From contig JAQTLP010000011.1 of NCBI GenBank assembly GCA_028714855.1, forward strand, positions 16,270 through 80,269: a DNA stretch of 64,000 nucleotides. The letters are read 5' to 3'. Within the stretch, counting starts at the first letter, position 1. Every line of letters starts with the position of its first letter. This document shows positions 24,609 through 32,877 of the stretch, piece after piece. The notes below the pieces were generated by a model. That model was not told the origin of the DNA. It did no database searches and saw only the letters and a list, made by a program, of their open reading frames with translations. This DNA comes from Phycisphaerae bacterium (lineage in GTDB: Bacteria > Planctomycetota > Phycisphaerae > Sedimentisphaerales > Anaerobacaceae). A program made the translations under genes and the position numbers.

Positions 24609-25064
24609 ATGGCATCTAGAGCACCATTTACCCGCTCAATGGCTATTGCAAGCACACCTCTGGCTATTACCGAGGTGTGCAAGTGGATTTTACCTAAACT
24701 CAAAGCCAGCAATTTTAGCCATGAAGATATTTTTGCAGTCCATCTTGCCCTGGAAGAGGCATTGATTAATGCCATCAAGCACGGCAATAAAATGGACCCC
24801 GCCAAAGAGGTTAAAGTTGACTATTCGCTGAGCTCCGATAAAGTTGAAATTTCTATGACGGACGAGGGCGAAGGATTTGACCCGGAAGTCGTGCCGGACC
24901 CGCGACACGGTAAAAATCTTTATAAGAATGACGGAAGGGGATTGCTTCTTATGCAATCGTATATGGATGTGGTTGAATACAATAAACGCGGCAATAGCGT
25001 GCGTATGGTCAGATATAAAGAAAAGCCCCATTTGCCGGAAACTCAAAAGCAGTCACAGGCATAA
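24609..25064 (+). CDS. Serine-protein kinase/anti-sigma factor (HATPase_c, RsbW-like)
   Basis: 151-residue GHKL ATPase-fold protein. The N box LALEEALINAIKHGN lies at about 45-59 and a G1-type DEGEGFDPEVVPDP at about 92-105, followed by GRGLLLMQSYMD, which is the G2 region. RsbW/SpoIIAB-type proteins bind a sigma factor and phosphorylate the STAS antagonist. It forms a predicted pair with the upstream STAS gene. The ATG at 24609 lacks a strong ribosome binding site and a TTG or later ATG cannot be excluded. Confidence 0.9.
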   Translation: MASRAPFTRSMAIASTPLAITEVCKWILPKLKASNFSHEDIFAVHLALEEALINAIKHGNKMDPAKEVKVDYSLSSDKVEISMTDEGEGFDPEVVPDPRHGKNLYKNDGRGLLLMQSYMDVVEYNKRGNSVRMVRYKEKPHLPETQKQSQA

Positions 25065-25115
25065 TCAGCGGTAGGATGCTGATAACTTGATAATAGAAAG
25101 AGTGGATAGTTAAAG

Positions 25116-25775
25116 ATGTATAATAGAATTCTTATTGCGTGCGGTTGTTTGGTCGTTCTGAGCGGTTGTATGGCTAACGAGCCGATGCCTCAGATTACGT
25201 ATGACGATGACTATAAAAGTATCGAAACCGTTAAACCGAAGCTTTCAACGCCGAGCCCAAGCCGGACAGTTTCAACTGGAAATGCCCTTGTTTCGCAGGA
25301 TTGGGTGCCGCCTTCGTCGGTGGAAAAGAAATGGACTGCTATAATAATACATCATTCGGGAACGAAAAACGGCGATTCTGCTATATTTGACAAGTGGCAT
25401 AGGGAAAATAACCATTGGCAGGGCGTTGGATATGATTTTGTTATAGGTAACGGAAGTAACAGCGGTGATGGGCTGGTTGAGGTAACGTACCGGTGGCAAA
25501 AGCAGGTTACGGGGGCTCATGTTGGGGGTACGCCGGGGAACTGGGCGAATAAAGATGGGATAGGAATTTGTCTGGTGGGGGATTTCAATAAGACACAGCC
25601 GACAAACTCGCAAATGCAGTCGCTGGTTAAACTTGTGCGCTTTTTGCAAAGCCGGTACAAGATACCTAAAAACAAGATTTACGGTCACAAGACCACGCCG
25701 GGGGCGGGGACAGTAACGGATTGTCCTGGGAAGAATTTTCCGATGACCTGGCTGAAGTCACAGGTTTTGCCGTAA
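25116..25775 (+). CDS. N-acetylmuramoyl-L-alanine amidase (PGRP/Amidase_2), lipoprotein
   Basis: 219-residue envelope amidase that cleaves the bond between N-acetylmuramic acid and the stem peptide. A lipoprotein signal ends at VLSGC (Cys18). The domain shows the zinc ligands of the T7 lysozyme type: H79 in IIIHHSG, H191 in YGHKTTPG and C203 in TDCPGKNF, plus VGYDFVIGNG and GIGICLVGDFN. It is probably a peptidoglycan recycling or remodelling enzyme anchored in a membrane. It follows the anti-sigma kinase by 51 bases. Confidence 0.92.
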   Translation: MYNRILIACGCLVVLSGCMANEPMPQITYDDDYKSIETVKPKLSTPSPSRTVSTGNALVSQDWVPPSSVEKKWTAIIIHHSGTKNGDSAIFDKWHRENNHWQGVGYDFVIGNGSNSGDGLVEVTYRWQKQVTGAHVGGTPGNWANKDGIGICLVGDFNKTQPTNSQMQSLVKLVRFLQSRYKIPKNKIYGHKTTPGAGTVTDCPGKNFPMTWLKSQVLP

Positions 25776-26105
25776 GTTTTGCATACAGCAACAGTTATAT
25801 CATTCGCAAAATCACACTGTCTTGACACAAAAACGGTCTTTTTAGGCTTAAATTGAGCCTACTACGAGGTGTTAACATACGGCGATTAGGCAAGATGGGT
25901 AAGGGGGAAACATGCTAAAAAGTGGTAGAAGTTGGTAAAAATGTACGCGAAATTGGTACAAATGTATGTGGAATCGCTACAAAGTGAGACAAAAAGTGGA
26001 TGAGTGGAGGCGTGAACGATTAGATGAGTAAAAAAGAATTAAGTTGCCCAAGTTAACAGGGAGCGGAAGACAGACGACAGATTACGGAATACAGTGACAC
26101 AGGTG
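25776..26105. other. Convergent intergenic region with two TTGGTAMAAATGTA words
   Basis: This gap lies between the 3' ends of the amidase and the giant coiled-coil gene. No gene or clear terminator is seen. TTGGTAAAAATGTA (25932-25945) and TTGGTACAAATGTA (25953-25966) form a short direct repeat with a period of 21 bases. A TTGACA at about 25824 has no well-spaced -10. Confidence 0.4.
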
Positions 26106-29100
26106 TCAGCTTCTTAATACCATAAGGCAATCTGGGCAGAACAATTGCCCTGAGTCAATTTTTACCAGCTTACTTTTCGGAACATTCTTTTTGCCGCAGC
26201 ATTCGCAAGTTCCATTCTCTGCGGTGATATCGAGAATTTTGATTCGCGGCTTAGCTTCGGTTTTTTTCCGCTCTTTGTCTTGGACTGTTGCTGAGGGGAC
26301 ACCGGCTTCTAATCCGGCTTTTTTCTTAGCCCTGGCCTGAGCTTTTGTTTTCTTCTTGAGTTCATCCGTTGTTTCTGTGACCGTCTTGACCTCTGGTTTT
26401 GACTTTTCTTCTGGTTCGTCGGCTATCGCCTGAGAGTAAACCTCTGACTTCTCGTCAACTTCTACTGGGGCTTTCTCTTCTTTAGCTTCAACTTTTGCCC
26501 TCGTCTGTGCTTCCGCTTCGGCTTTTTCTTGTGCTCTTATTCTGGCTTCGGCTTCGGCCTTTAGTTTTTCTTCTGTTTCGGCTAGCGCTTCGGCATAGGA
26601 TTTGACCTTGTCTTCAGCTTCAATTCTGGCGATGGATTCGGATTCGGTGTTGGCTTCGGCTCTTGCTCTGGCCTCAGATTCGGTCCTTAGTTTTTCTTCT
26701 GCTTCGGCTTTGAGTGCGGCTATAGTTTCAAAGTGGACCCTCGACTTTTCCTCAACCTCAGCTCTGGCTTTTTCTATCGCCTCGGCAAAAGCTGCGGCTT
26801 TTTCTTCGGCCTTTGTCCTTGCTTGTGCTTCAGCGTCGGCTATGGCTTCGGTTCTTGCTCTGGCCTCAGATTCGGTCCTTAGTTTTTCTTCTGCTTCGGC
26901 TTTGAGTGCGGCTATAGTTTCAAAGTGGACCCTCGACTTTTCCTCAACCTCAGCTCTGGCTTTTTCTATCGCCTCGGCAAAAGCTGCGGCTTTTTCTTCG
27001 GCCTTTGTCCTTGCTTGTGCTTCAGCGTCGGCTATGGCTTCGGTTCTTGCTCTGGCCTCAGATTCGGTCCTTAGTTTTTCTTCTGCTTCGGCTTTGAGTG
27101 CGGCTATAGTTTCAAAGTGGACCCTCGACTTTTCCTCAACCTCAGTTCTGGCTTTTTCTATCGCCTCGGCGTAAGCTGCGGCTTTTTCTTCGGCCTTTGT
27201 CCTTGCTTGTGCTTCAGCGTCGGCTATGGCTTCGGCTCTTGCTCTGGCCTTTGCTTCGGTCTCGGCTTTTTCTTCCGCCCTTGCCCTGGCTTGTGCTTCG
27301 AGACCTGCTTTTTCTTCAGCTCTGACTTTTGTCTCAGATTCGGCCCTGAGCTTTTCTTCTGCTTCGGCTTTGAGTGCGGCTATTGTCTCGGAGTGAACCC
27401 TCGATTTTTCCTCAACCTCAGCTCCGGCTTTTTCTATTGCCTCGGCGTAAGCTACGGCTTTTTCTTCGGCCTTTGTCCTTGCTTGTGCTTCAGCGTCGGC
27501 TATGGCTTCGGCTCTTGCTCTGGCCTTTGCTTCGGTCTCGGCTTTTTCTTGTGCTCTTATCCTGGCCTCAGATTCGGTTTTCAGCCGTTCTTCTGTTTCG
27601 GCTTTGATTTCGGCTATTGTCTCAGAGTAAACCCTCGACTTTTCCTCAGCCTCAGCTCTGGCTTTTTCTATCGCCTCGGCAAAAGCTACGGCTTTTTCTT
27701 CGGCTCTTGCTCTGGCCTTTGCTTCGGTCTCGGCTTTTTCTTGTGCTCTTATCCTGGCCTCAGATTCGGTTTTCAGCCGTTCTTCTGTTTCGGCTTTGAT
27801 TTCGGCTATTGTCTCAGAGTAAACCCTCGACTTTTCCTCAGCCTCAGCTCTGGCTTTTTCTATCGCCTCGGCAAAAGCTACGGCTTTTTCTTCGGCTCTT
27901 GCTCTGGCCTTTGCTTCGGTCTCGGCTTTTTCTTCCGCCCTTGCCCTGGCTTGTGCTTCAAGACCTGCCTTTTCTTCGGCCCGGATTTTTGTTTCAGATT
28001 CGGCCTTTAGTTTTTCTTCTGCTTCGGCCAGCACTTCGGCATAGGATTTGATCTTGTTTTCAGCTTCAATTCTTGCGATGGATTCAGATTCGGCTCTGGC
28101 TTCGGCCTTTGCTGTTTTCTCGGTTTCAGCCCTTAGCTTTTCATCCGTATCGGCTTTGAGTGCGGCTATCGTTTGGGAGTAAGCCCTTGACTTTTCCTCG
28201 GCATAAGCCTTGGCTTTTTCTATTGCTTCGGCATAAACTGCGGCTTTTTCTTCTGATTCTGCTCTTGCTTTTGCTTCGGCTTCGGCTTTTTCCTCTGCCT
28301 TTGCTCTTGCTTGGCGCTCAGCATTTATATCCTCTCTGGCTTTTGTTATTGCCTCGGCATAACCACTTCTTTCTGCCTTGGCCTTAGCCTTAGCCTCGAG
28401 TTTAGCAATAGCTAAAGCCGCTTTTTCAGCTCTGGCCTGCACCTTTTCTTCCGCTCTTATCCTAGCATCAGATTCGGTCTTTAATCTTTCTTCTGCTTCG
28501 GCCAGCGCTTCAGCATAAGATTTGGCCTTGTCCTGGGCTTCAGCTTTAGCCTGTGCTTCAGCCTCAGCTTTGGTTTCTGCTCTTACCCTGGCCTCAGATT
28601 CGGTCCTTAGCTTTTCTTCTGCTTCGGCTTTGATTTCGGCTGTTGTCTCAGAGTAAACCCTCGACTTTTCCTCAGCCTCAGCTCTGGCTTTTTCTATTGC
28701 CTCGGCAAAAGCGGCGGCCTTTTCTTCTGCTTTTACCCTTGCCTTTGCTTCGGTCTCGGCTTTTTCTTCCGCCCTTGCTCTGGCTTGTGCTTCAAGACCT
28801 GCCTTTTCTTCAGCTCTGACTTTTGTCTCGGATTCGGTCCTTAGCTTTTCTTCTGCTTCGGCTTTGAGTGCGGCTATCGTTTGCGAGTAGACCATCGACT
28901 TTTCCTCGGCCTCTGCCTTGGCTTTGTCTACCGCGGCTTCAACTCTTGCGACGGATTCAGATTCGGCCATAGCCTTGGCCTTTACTAATTTCTCGGCCTC
29001 GGTCCGCAACTTTTCATCCGTCTCGGCTTTGAGTGCGGCTATTGTCTCGGAGTAAACCCTCGACTTTTCCTCGGCGTCTGCTTTGATTTTTTTTATTGCT

Positions 29101-30686
29101 TCGGCAAGAGCTGCGGCTTTTTCTTCGGCTTGGGCTTTTGCCTGTGCTTCGGTTTCGGCTTTTTCTTCCGCCCATGCTCTGGCTTGTGCTTCCAGAGTTG
29201 CCTTTTCTTCAGCCCTAGCTTTTGTTTCAGATTCGGCTCTTAGCTTTTCTTCTGCTTCGGCTTTGATTTCAGCTATCGTTTCAGAGTAAACCCTCGACTT
29301 TTCCCCGGCATCAGCCCTGGTTTTCTCTATCGCCTCGGCAAGAGCTGCTGCTTTTTCTTCGGCTCTTGCTCTGGCCTTTGCTTCGGTCTCGGCTTTTTCT
29401 TCCGCCCATGCTCTGGCTTGTGCTTCCAGAGTTGCCTTTTCTTCAGCCCTGATTTTTGTTTCAGATTCGGCCCTGAGTTTTTCTTCTGCTTCGGTCAGCG
29501 CCTCAGCATAGGATTTGGCCTTGTCCCGGGCTTCAGCTTTAGCCTGCGCTTCAGCTTCAGCCCTGGTTTCTGCTCTTACTCTGGCCTCAGATTCGGTTTT
29601 CAGCCTTTCTTCTGCTTCGGCTTTGATTTGGGCTATTGTTTGCGAGTAGACCATCGATTTTTCCTCGACGTCAGCCCTAGCTTTCTCTGCCGCCTCGGTG
29701 AAAGCAGCGGCTTTTTCTTCTGCTTCAGTTCTTGCCTGCGCTTCGGCCTCGGCTTTGGCTTGGGTTTGAGCTTTTACTTCTCTTTCAGACCTTAGCCTTG
29801 CATCAGTTTCTAATCTGGCTCTTTCCTCAGCCTTGGCTCTTAATCTGACCTCGGCTTTTAGCTTTTCTTCTGCTTCGGCTTTGATTTGGGCTATTGTTTG
29901 CGAGTAGACCATCGATTTTTCCTCGGCGTCTGCTCTGGCTTTGGCTATTGTCTCGGCGAAAGCAGCGGCTTTTTCTTCTATTTCAGCTTTAGCCTGTGCT
30001 TCTGCTTCGGCTATCTCTTCTGCCCTTATCCTGGCTTCAGATTCGGCCTTTAGTCTTTCCTCTGTTTCGGTTATTTTTTCTGCATAGGATTTGACCTTTT
30101 CCCGGGCTTCAATTTTAGCACTGCATTCAGATTCGGCTCTTGCCTCTGCCTTTGCTGCTTTTTCGGTTTCGGCCCTTAGCGTTTCATCTGTCTCGGCTTT
30201 GAGTGCGGCTATCGTTTCAAGGTGGACCCTCGATTTTTTCTCCGCATCCGCTTTGACTTTCTCTATCGTTTCGGCATAGGCGGCGGCTTTTTCTTCCGCT
30301 TTTATCCTGGCTTGGCGCTCGGCCTTTGCATTCTCCTGAGCTTGTGCTATTGCGTCGTTATAGTCCCTTTTTTCGGCTTTTGCCTTGGCCTTGGCTTCAG
30401 CATTTGCGAGGGCTCTGGCTTTAGCTTCGGCTTTAGCTTCGGCTTTTTCCTTTGCTCTGGCCTCAGCCCTGGCTCTTTTTTCGGCTTTGGCTATGGCTTT
30501 TGCTTTCTCTTTGGCTTTTTTCAAATTTAGACAAGGGATTAGGGGGTGAGCGGGCCAATGTTTTTGCCCACATATATTGCAAGTCGGCACAAATTTTTCA
30601 TCCGAGGATGCATTTGCCTCCTGAGCAGCTCCAGGAGCGTTCTGCGTTTTGCTTTCAGCGGTTTTATTAGTATTTATATTGAACAT
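26106..30686 (-). CDS. Giant Ala/Glu/Lys-rich coiled-coil repeat protein with terminal cysteine clusters
   Basis: 1526-residue protein with no signal peptide or membrane helix. The N-terminus carries a small cysteine/histidine cluster, CNICGQKHWPAHPLIPC (C36, C39, H43, H47, C52). Residues about 55-1440 are almost only Ala, Glu, Lys and Arg with regularly placed EEKSRVYSETIAALKAEAEE blocks; about fifteen imperfect copies of a 64-residue unit are visible, the nearest to the C-terminus being nearly identical. The C-terminus ends in a zinc ribbon (C1494, C1497, C1517, C1520). The repeat should form a very long helix or coiled coil. A cytoplasmic scaffold or filament is conceivable; no homologue is recognised and function is unknown. 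No neighbour points to a partner. Confidence 0.8.
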   Translation of the reverse strand: MFNINTNKTAESKTQNAPGAAQEANASSDEKFVPTCNICGQKHWPAHPLIPCLNLKKAKEKAKAIAKAEKRARAEARAKEKAEAKAEAKARALANAEAKAKAKAEKRDYNDAIAQAQENAKAERQARIKAEEKAAAYAETIEKVKADAEKKSRVHLETIAALKAETDETLRAETEKAAKAEARAESECSAKIEAREKVKSYAEKITETEERLKAESEARIRAEEIAEAEAQAKAEIEEKAAAFAETIAKARADAEEKSMVYSQTIAQIKAEAEEKLKAEVRLRAKAEERARLETDARLRSEREVKAQTQAKAEAEAQARTEAEEKAAAFTEAAEKARADVEEKSMVYSQTIAQIKAEAEERLKTESEARVRAETRAEAEAQAKAEARDKAKSYAEALTEAEEKLRAESETKIRAEEKATLEAQARAWAEEKAETEAKARARAEEKAAALAEAIEKTRADAGEKSRVYSETIAEIKAEAEEKLRAESETKARAEEKATLEAQARAWAEEKAETEAQAKAQAEEKAAALAEAIKKIKADAEEKSRVYSETIAALKAETDEKLRTEAEKLVKAKAMAESESVARVEAAVDKAKAEAEEKSMVYSQTIAALKAEAEEKLRTESETKVRAEEKAGLEAQARARAEEKAETEAKARVKAEEKAAAFAEAIEKARAEAEEKSRVYSETTAEIKAEAEEKLRTESEARVRAETKAEAEAQAKAEAQDKAKSYAEALAEAEERLKTESDARIRAEEKVQARAEKAALAIAKLEAKAKAKAERSGYAEAITKAREDINAERQARAKAEEKAEAEAKARAESEEKAAVYAEAIEKAKAYAEEKSRAYSQTIAALKADTDEKLRAETEKTAKAEARAESESIARIEAENKIKSYAEVLAEAEEKLKAESETKIRAEEKAGLEAQARARAEEKAETEAKARARAEEKAVAFAEAIEKARAEAEEKSRVYSETIAEIKAETEERLKTESEARIRAQEKAETEAKARARAEEKAVAFAEAIEKARAEAEEKSRVYSETIAEIKAETEERLKTESEARIRAQEKAETEAKARARAEAIADAEAQARTKAEEKAVAYAEAIEKAGAEVEEKSRVHSETIAALKAEAEEKLRAESETKVRAEEKAGLEAQARARAEEKAETEAKARARAEAIADAEAQARTKAEEKAAAYAEAIEKARTEVEEKSRVHFETIAALKAEAEEKLRTESEARARTEAIADAEAQARTKAEEKAAAFAEAIEKARAEVEEKSRVHFETIAALKAEAEEKLRTESEARARTEAIADAEAQARTKAEEKAAAFAEAIEKARAEVEEKSRVHFETIAALKAEAEEKLRTESEARARAEANTESESIARIEAEDKVKSYAEALAETEEKLKAEAEARIRAQEKAEAEAQTRAKVEAKEEKAPVEVDEKSEVYSQAIADEPEEKSKPEVKTVTETTDELKKKTKAQARAKKKAGLEAGVPSATVQDKERKKTEAKPRIKILDITAENGTCECCGKKNVPKSKLVKIDSGQLFCPDCLMVLRS
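26661..27236 (-). repeat. Three near-identical 192-bp tandem repeats inside the giant gene
   Basis: Units begin at 26661, 26853 and 27045 with the same TCTTGCTCTGG word and recur every 192 bases (64 codons). A fourth unit begins at 27237 but diverges after a few bases. The DNA, not only the protein, is nearly identical, so these arose by recent unequal exchange or slippage. Confidence 0.9.
27541..27924 (-). repeat. Second block of 192-bp tandem repeats (two copies)
   Basis: GCTTTTTCTTGTGCTCTTAT starts at 27541 and again at 27733, exactly 192 bases apart, with the intervening sequence nearly identical. The unit is a variant distinct from the block at 26661-27236. Confidence 0.85.
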
Positions 30687-30928
30687 TCAGTTATAATTGT
30701 TGTTTAAAGATTCTGTTTTTCTGATGTTTCTTTATCGGTAAGCAGTGAAGCGAAGACATTACCTCGGTCAGATACAAACCTGTACAGTCTAAATGTTGTA
30801 TGGTGAACTTTGGAGACATTAGAAAATACCGTCAAATGTCAGTTTTTTCGGCCAATATATATATAACAACAAGAATCAATTTTTATATCGGCTTCCTCCC
30901 TGAAGCAGGGACTATGTAGGTTATCCGA

Positions 30929-31091
30929 TTGATGCCTGATTGTCAAGAAAATTACACCATACAGTTTTTAGAGGGCAGCGCATACAATAACAGCAGCATC
31001 TTCACAGTCGCCGGCTGGTTTAATACAGACCAATCAACAGGGATGCAAACAATTGTCGCAAGATTCCGGCTATTACTACGGCTGGAAGGTC
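30929..31091 (+). pseudogene. Relic of a LamG/concanavalin-like domain gene
   Basis: The plus strand encodes SSIFTVAGWFNTDQSTGMQT then IV, typical of LamG-like domains of planctomycete surface proteins. After IVA the match jumps to the next frame, where DSGYYYGWKV follows, so one or two bases have been lost near 31058. No start with ribosome binding site and no further domain follow. It is a fragment that ends where a second relic begins on the other strand. Confidence 0.55.
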
Positions 31092-31327
31092 GCGGACCGG
31101 TCATTTGTGCCGGTGGGATATAGACTATTGGCATCGGGTTTATAAATGCCCTGTGCAACTCTAATCTCGAAGCCTGAGTTTGCTGCAGTCAAGGCATCCT
31201 GAAGGTATTTATAAGCATCGGCCTAACTTGAGCCATTGTTAGCTCCGGCTGCGCCGGCGTAGATTGTTCCTGCCATACAAGGAGCGGTTAAAAATAGATA
31301 TGCCAAACCCAAAATCAGCTTTCTCAT
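31082..31327 (-). pseudogene. Relic of a secreted parallel beta-helix protein gene (N-terminus)
   Basis: On the minus strand, an ATG at 31327 with GGAG nine bases upstream starts a signal peptide (MRKLILGLAYLFLTAPCMAG), then IYAGAAGANNGSS, a TAG stop where relatives have Trp (SSWADAY), and in the same frame ADAYKYLQDAL, EIRVAQGIYKPD and NDRSATFQ. This is the standard N-terminus of planctomycete right-handed beta-helix/POMP-like proteins. The match ends at 31082, where the LamG relic starts on the other strand. TGG to TAG and truncation make it a pseudogene. Confidence 0.65.
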
Positions 31328-31421
31328 ATTGCCAGTCTCCTAAATACAAGAACAATTCAGAATACATAATTTGAGCGGAAATGTCAAAGGGAAAAGAGGG
31401 GGCAGGGTAGGGACAGAAAAC

Positions 31422-31452
31422 AAAAAGGGCCGGGAGTAGAAACTCACGGCCC
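31422..31452 (-). terminator. Rho-independent terminator of the PEP-CTERM gene
   Basis: On the minus strand GGGCCG-T-GAGT pairs with ACTC-C-CGGCCC around a four-base loop, followed by five T residues, 25 bases after the stop at 31478. Confidence 0.85.
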
Positions 31453-31477
31453 ATTATTCAACAACACAAGCTGGAGT

Positions 31478-32371
31478 TTACTTTCTGCGTTTTCGCAGGA
31501 GAGCCAATCCACCCAAACCTAACAGAGCAATTGTCGCCGGCTCAGGGATGACCATAAAGCCATTAAGAGGCATGAGCATTGCGCCAGTCCAGTCGGTAGG
31601 ATCTATCCACCCGTAGATTGAGATAGCGCCTTCCGAGCTGGTGGTAATCTTGAAACTGACGCAGTAGTCCGTACCTCCAATATAATTGTTGTTATCGTTA
31701 GCCGGTGCCATCATAAAAGTTCTGCCGCCATCTGTTGCGACGAGGTCGGCCAGTTCTTGAGGCATACCAGATTCACCAGTAATAGGCTCGGGAACAGGCT
31801 GTATCGGGCTGTAACCATTGGGATAACCATTGTAAGTCAGCCAAGCCACCGGGTTGATTGTGCTCCAACACCCGAATTTGGAGTCTGGGTTATTTGAGGA
31901 AGCGGCCCAGGCTTGCCTCATATCAAAGGACCAGAGTCTTATCCTGTATTCTGTTTCTGGGGCCAGGCCGGTAATTGTGAGCTTCAAGTAGTTCATACCA
32001 AACATTTTTCCAGTCGCATTATATTCACCAGTTCCTGCAACGTATGCAAAACCGCCGCTGCGGCTGCTTGAACCGCCGTTGTTGTTCGGGGTTTGGCCTG
32101 TTTTGAAAGCATCGAGTTCGATGTGTGGAATTTCCCACGGAGCTTCGAAAAAAGGATTAGCGAAATCCTGGCCTACCGGCCCGGTCCAAGCATAACCAGG
32201 GCTCCAAGGCTGCCATCCAACTTTCGGCTGCTGGTTATAGACAATGTCGACCTTCAAAGGATTAACGCCAGAATTACCGTACTGGTCAAATCCTATGTAG
32301 GCGGCCGATGCCGACACACTTAATCCAACTACAACTAACGCAACGCTAAGAACAATTAATTTGTTACACAT
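31478..32371 (-). CDS. Secreted PEP-CTERM sorting-domain protein
   Basis: 297-residue exported protein. A signal peptide of about 23 residues ends in SASA, a beta-rich middle contains NYLKLTITGLAPETEYRIRLWSF (a fibronectin-like or beta-sandwich segment), and the C-terminus has the complete sorting signal: PEPATIALLGLGGLALLRKRRK, with the PEP motif, a hydrophobic helix and a basic tail. Such proteins are processed by exosortase and delivered to the envelope or exopolysaccharide. AGGAGGAG precedes the ATG and a terminator follows. No exosortase gene is in the window. Ligand unknown. Confidence 0.88.
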   Translation of the reverse strand: MCNKLIVLSVALVVVGLSVSASAAYIGFDQYGNSGVNPLKVDIVYNQQPKVGWQPWSPGYAWTGPVGQDFANPFFEAPWEIPHIELDAFKTGQTPNNNGGSSSRSGGFAYVAGTGEYNATGKMFGMNYLKLTITGLAPETEYRIRLWSFDMRQAWAASSNNPDSKFGCWSTINPVAWLTYNGYPNGYSPIQPVPEPITGESGMPQELADLVATDGGRTFMMAPANDNNNYIGGTDYCVSFKITTSSEGAISIYGWIDPTDWTGAMLMPLNGFMVIPEPATIALLGLGGLALLRKRRK

Positions 32372-32797
32372 AATCCACTCCTCCTTTTTCTTTATTTAAA
32401 AAACATTTTTTCGTTTTGACCACAAAGCCAAAAAATCAACATCTCGTGATTCGATACGCATCTGTAATTCAGCGCCGGGTGTGGATTCGGCCGGTTACAC
32501 ACCGGACGACCGTCGCTATATTGGGTGTGTCCGTATAACATGATTTTTGCGAAATGAATTTCATCCTCCTCCTTGTGGAATATAGATTAAAGAATCCGCC
32601 AATTCGCTTAATTCGTTTGTAATTCTACCAGAATTACCCATTTCCCTGTCAAGGGAAATTTTACTGGATTTCAGAAAAACATTCAAAAAGCAGACGGAGC
32701 GAATTAGAGGATTAGCAAATTAGAGAATTGGTGAATTTGCCGGACATTTCGGACAGGCAGGCGTGTTTTCGAATTGGGTGGAATTGGCGGAATTTGG
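32372..32797. other. Intergenic region with alternative inverted repeats upstream of the PEP-CTERM gene
   Basis: No gene is seen. CCGGGTGTG (32475-32483), CACACCGG (32498-32505) and GGTGTGT (32524-32530) can pair in two mutually exclusive ways, the middle element pairing either left or right. This lies about 100-160 bases upstream of the PEP-CTERM start on the minus strand and could be a structured leader or operator. No known riboswitch is recognised. Confidence 0.35.
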
Positions 32798-32826
32798 TTG
32801 ACAAAATGGTCTAAATCGTGCAGGAT
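32798..32826 (+). promoter_or_regulatory. Possible promoter of the secreted protein gene at 32878
   Basis: TTGACA (32798-32803) is followed after 17 bases by CAGGAT (32821-32826), a weak -10, about 50 bases before the ATG at 32878. Confidence 0.35.
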
Positions 32827-32877
32827 TTTTAAGGTGTTATAAGTTTTGTTAACCTTATTTTGAAAGGGGATAAAATT

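Noticed and set aside
26602..28051. Several plus-strand open frames of 60-297 codons inside the giant gene
   Set aside because: They are shadows of the repetitive minus-strand gene, with Phe/Leu/Ser-rich low-complexity products caused by GCTTCGGCT-type codons.
31239..31454. 71-codon minus-strand frame
   Set aside because: The recognisable beta-helix relic is in another frame of the same strand, and this frame crosses the PEP-CTERM gene terminator.
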